NCBI GenBank assembly: GCA_002383425.1
Contig: DFYV01000183.1
Coordinates: forward strand, 1-5,431
Direction: 5' to 3'
Source of the DNA: Bacteroidales bacterium UBA4073
GTDB lineage: Bacteria; Bacteroidota; Bacteroidia; Bacteroidales; Tenuifilaceae
DNA: 5,431 nt
Below are positions 4,927 through 5,431 of this stretch, piece after piece (position 1 is the stretch's first letter; each line of letters starts with the position of its first letter). The translations under genes and the position numbers were made by a program. Below the pieces are notes generated by a model. That model made no database searches. It saw only the letters and a list, made by a program, of their open reading frames with translations, and was not told where the DNA came from.

Positions 4927-4940
4927 AAGGCGTAAGGCGT
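4927..4940. repeat. tandem 7-bp repeat, two exact units
   Basis: AAGGCGT occurs twice in tandem, followed by a degenerate GAGGTAA. It lies between the two groups of hairpins and is a G-rich counterpart to the A/C-rich heptamers at 2916-2963. Confidence 0.6.
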
Positions 4941-4996
4941 GAGGTAAATTTATAAATATTTGTCTTTTTAAACAGAACTCATATTTGGATTACAAA

Positions 4997-5091
4997 AAAT
5001 CCCGCCATGCGGGATTTAACAAGAATAACCCCCTATGAAATAGGCGGGAGGATGAAGGAAGGTAGAGTAACCTAAACCACGAAGTGGTTTA
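4997..5091. repeat. three short hairpins with 3-nt loops (right group)
   Basis: AAATCCCGC/GCGGGATTT occurs at 4997-5005 and 5009-5017 (loop CAT). CCTAT/ATAGG occurs at 5032-5036 and 5040-5044 (loop GAA), with two further C-G pairs outside one mismatch. TAAACCAC/GTGGTTTA occurs at 5073-5080 and 5084-5091 (loop GAA). Arms differ in sequence from those of the left group, but the loop size is the same. GAA loops here are TTC when read on the other strand, so the two groups look mirror-oriented. Confidence 0.85.
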
Positions 5092-5431
5092 ACAATTGGC
5101 TAACAGTATGACTGTCTAAAAACAAATGCTCCCATGTAGTGTCTTTTTTCATGCAGCCTCAAGAATCCCTATTTTCTTTCTTAACTGGCTGTTTTTCCTT
5201 TCTCTTCTCTATATTTCTCTTATACGACATCCAACTGCCAATGGGGACTCTTAAAACCCTACAGAACCAGACTATCAACCATAAAGTATCAACCATTAGA
5301 GCTCACTGGCTAACGATATTCAAAAAAAGGCATAAAATCTTTTCCCGCTAATGGGTGGCAGGGGTTTCGTAGCGGGGGCTGTGGAAGCAACACTTTTTGA
5401 ACTTTCGTTAAAAGCCACAAACAACCACAAT
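5092..5431. other. right-end spacer, no supported gene
   Basis: A 14-bp tandem pair built on TATCAACCAT lies at 5271-5298 with two mismatches between units. A plus-strand frame at 5139-5351 has low-complexity Phe/Leu/Ser composition and runs through that repeat, so I do not call it. On the minus strand a frame without stops enters at the right edge and ends with TGA at 5322-5320 (about 36 codons); it could be the end of a gene lying outside, but nothing in it is recognisable. GC content rises after 5350. Confidence 0.4.

Noticed and set aside
5139..5351. 70-codon plus-strand frame
   Set aside because: It has low-complexity composition, passes through a tandem repeat, has no family features, and sits in a spacer rich in repeats.
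5320..5431. Possible 3' end of a minus-strand gene entering from the right edge
   Set aside because: About 36 codons without a stop is not evidence enough, and the peptide is unremarkable; sequence to the right would settle it.

Overview
The window most likely comes from the chromosome of a member of the Bacteroidota, probably near the Bacteroidales/Marinilabiliales. The start codons lack Shine-Dalgarno sequences. Several TAnnTTTG boxes (the -7 promoter element of this phylum) lie at plausible places. The lemA-TPM-TPM gene order and the spacers rich in short tandem repeats and hairpins also fit. The assignment is from style and gene content, not from a marker gene.

Layout. Positions 1-282 hold two short period-8 repeat arrays. 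Positions 283-2129 hold a compact minus-strand operon, transcribed lemA, then a small cytoplasmic TPM-domain gene, then a secreted and membrane-anchored TPM-domain gene of the YgcG type with a glycine-rich tail. Positions 2130-3462 are a long gene-free region. Positions 3463-4593 encode one plus-strand P-loop ATPase of the COG1672 (archaeal-type ATPase) kind. Positions 4594-5431 are gene-free and contain at least six short hairpins, four of them with perfect arms of 8 or more bp, plus heptamer repeats.

The most interesting part is 2414-2863. Read on the minus strand, 2532-2487 is a 46-bp sequence with the form of a Bacteroidota type II-C (Cas9) CRISPR repeat: it begins GTTGTGAATTGCTTTC and ends in CACAAC. 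It is followed at once by a 16-nt anti-repeat, a small nexus-like hairpin and an intrinsic terminator, which is the architecture of a tracrRNA. No cas gene and no spacer array is present in the window, so this is an orphan tracrRNA/repeat unit or the relic of a lost locus. A 34-bp piece of the same repeat recurs exactly at 2830-2863. Both copies carry a perfect TATCTTTG promoter-like box.

Two further candidate structured RNAs lie in the same spacer: one on the minus strand ending at a terminator at 2579-2549, and one on the plus strand (about 3037-3158) with a -7 box and a strong terminator. Neither matches a family I recognise. The three operon genes probably act together at the cell envelope. 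The ATPase appears to be a separate single-gene unit set in AT-rich DNA.
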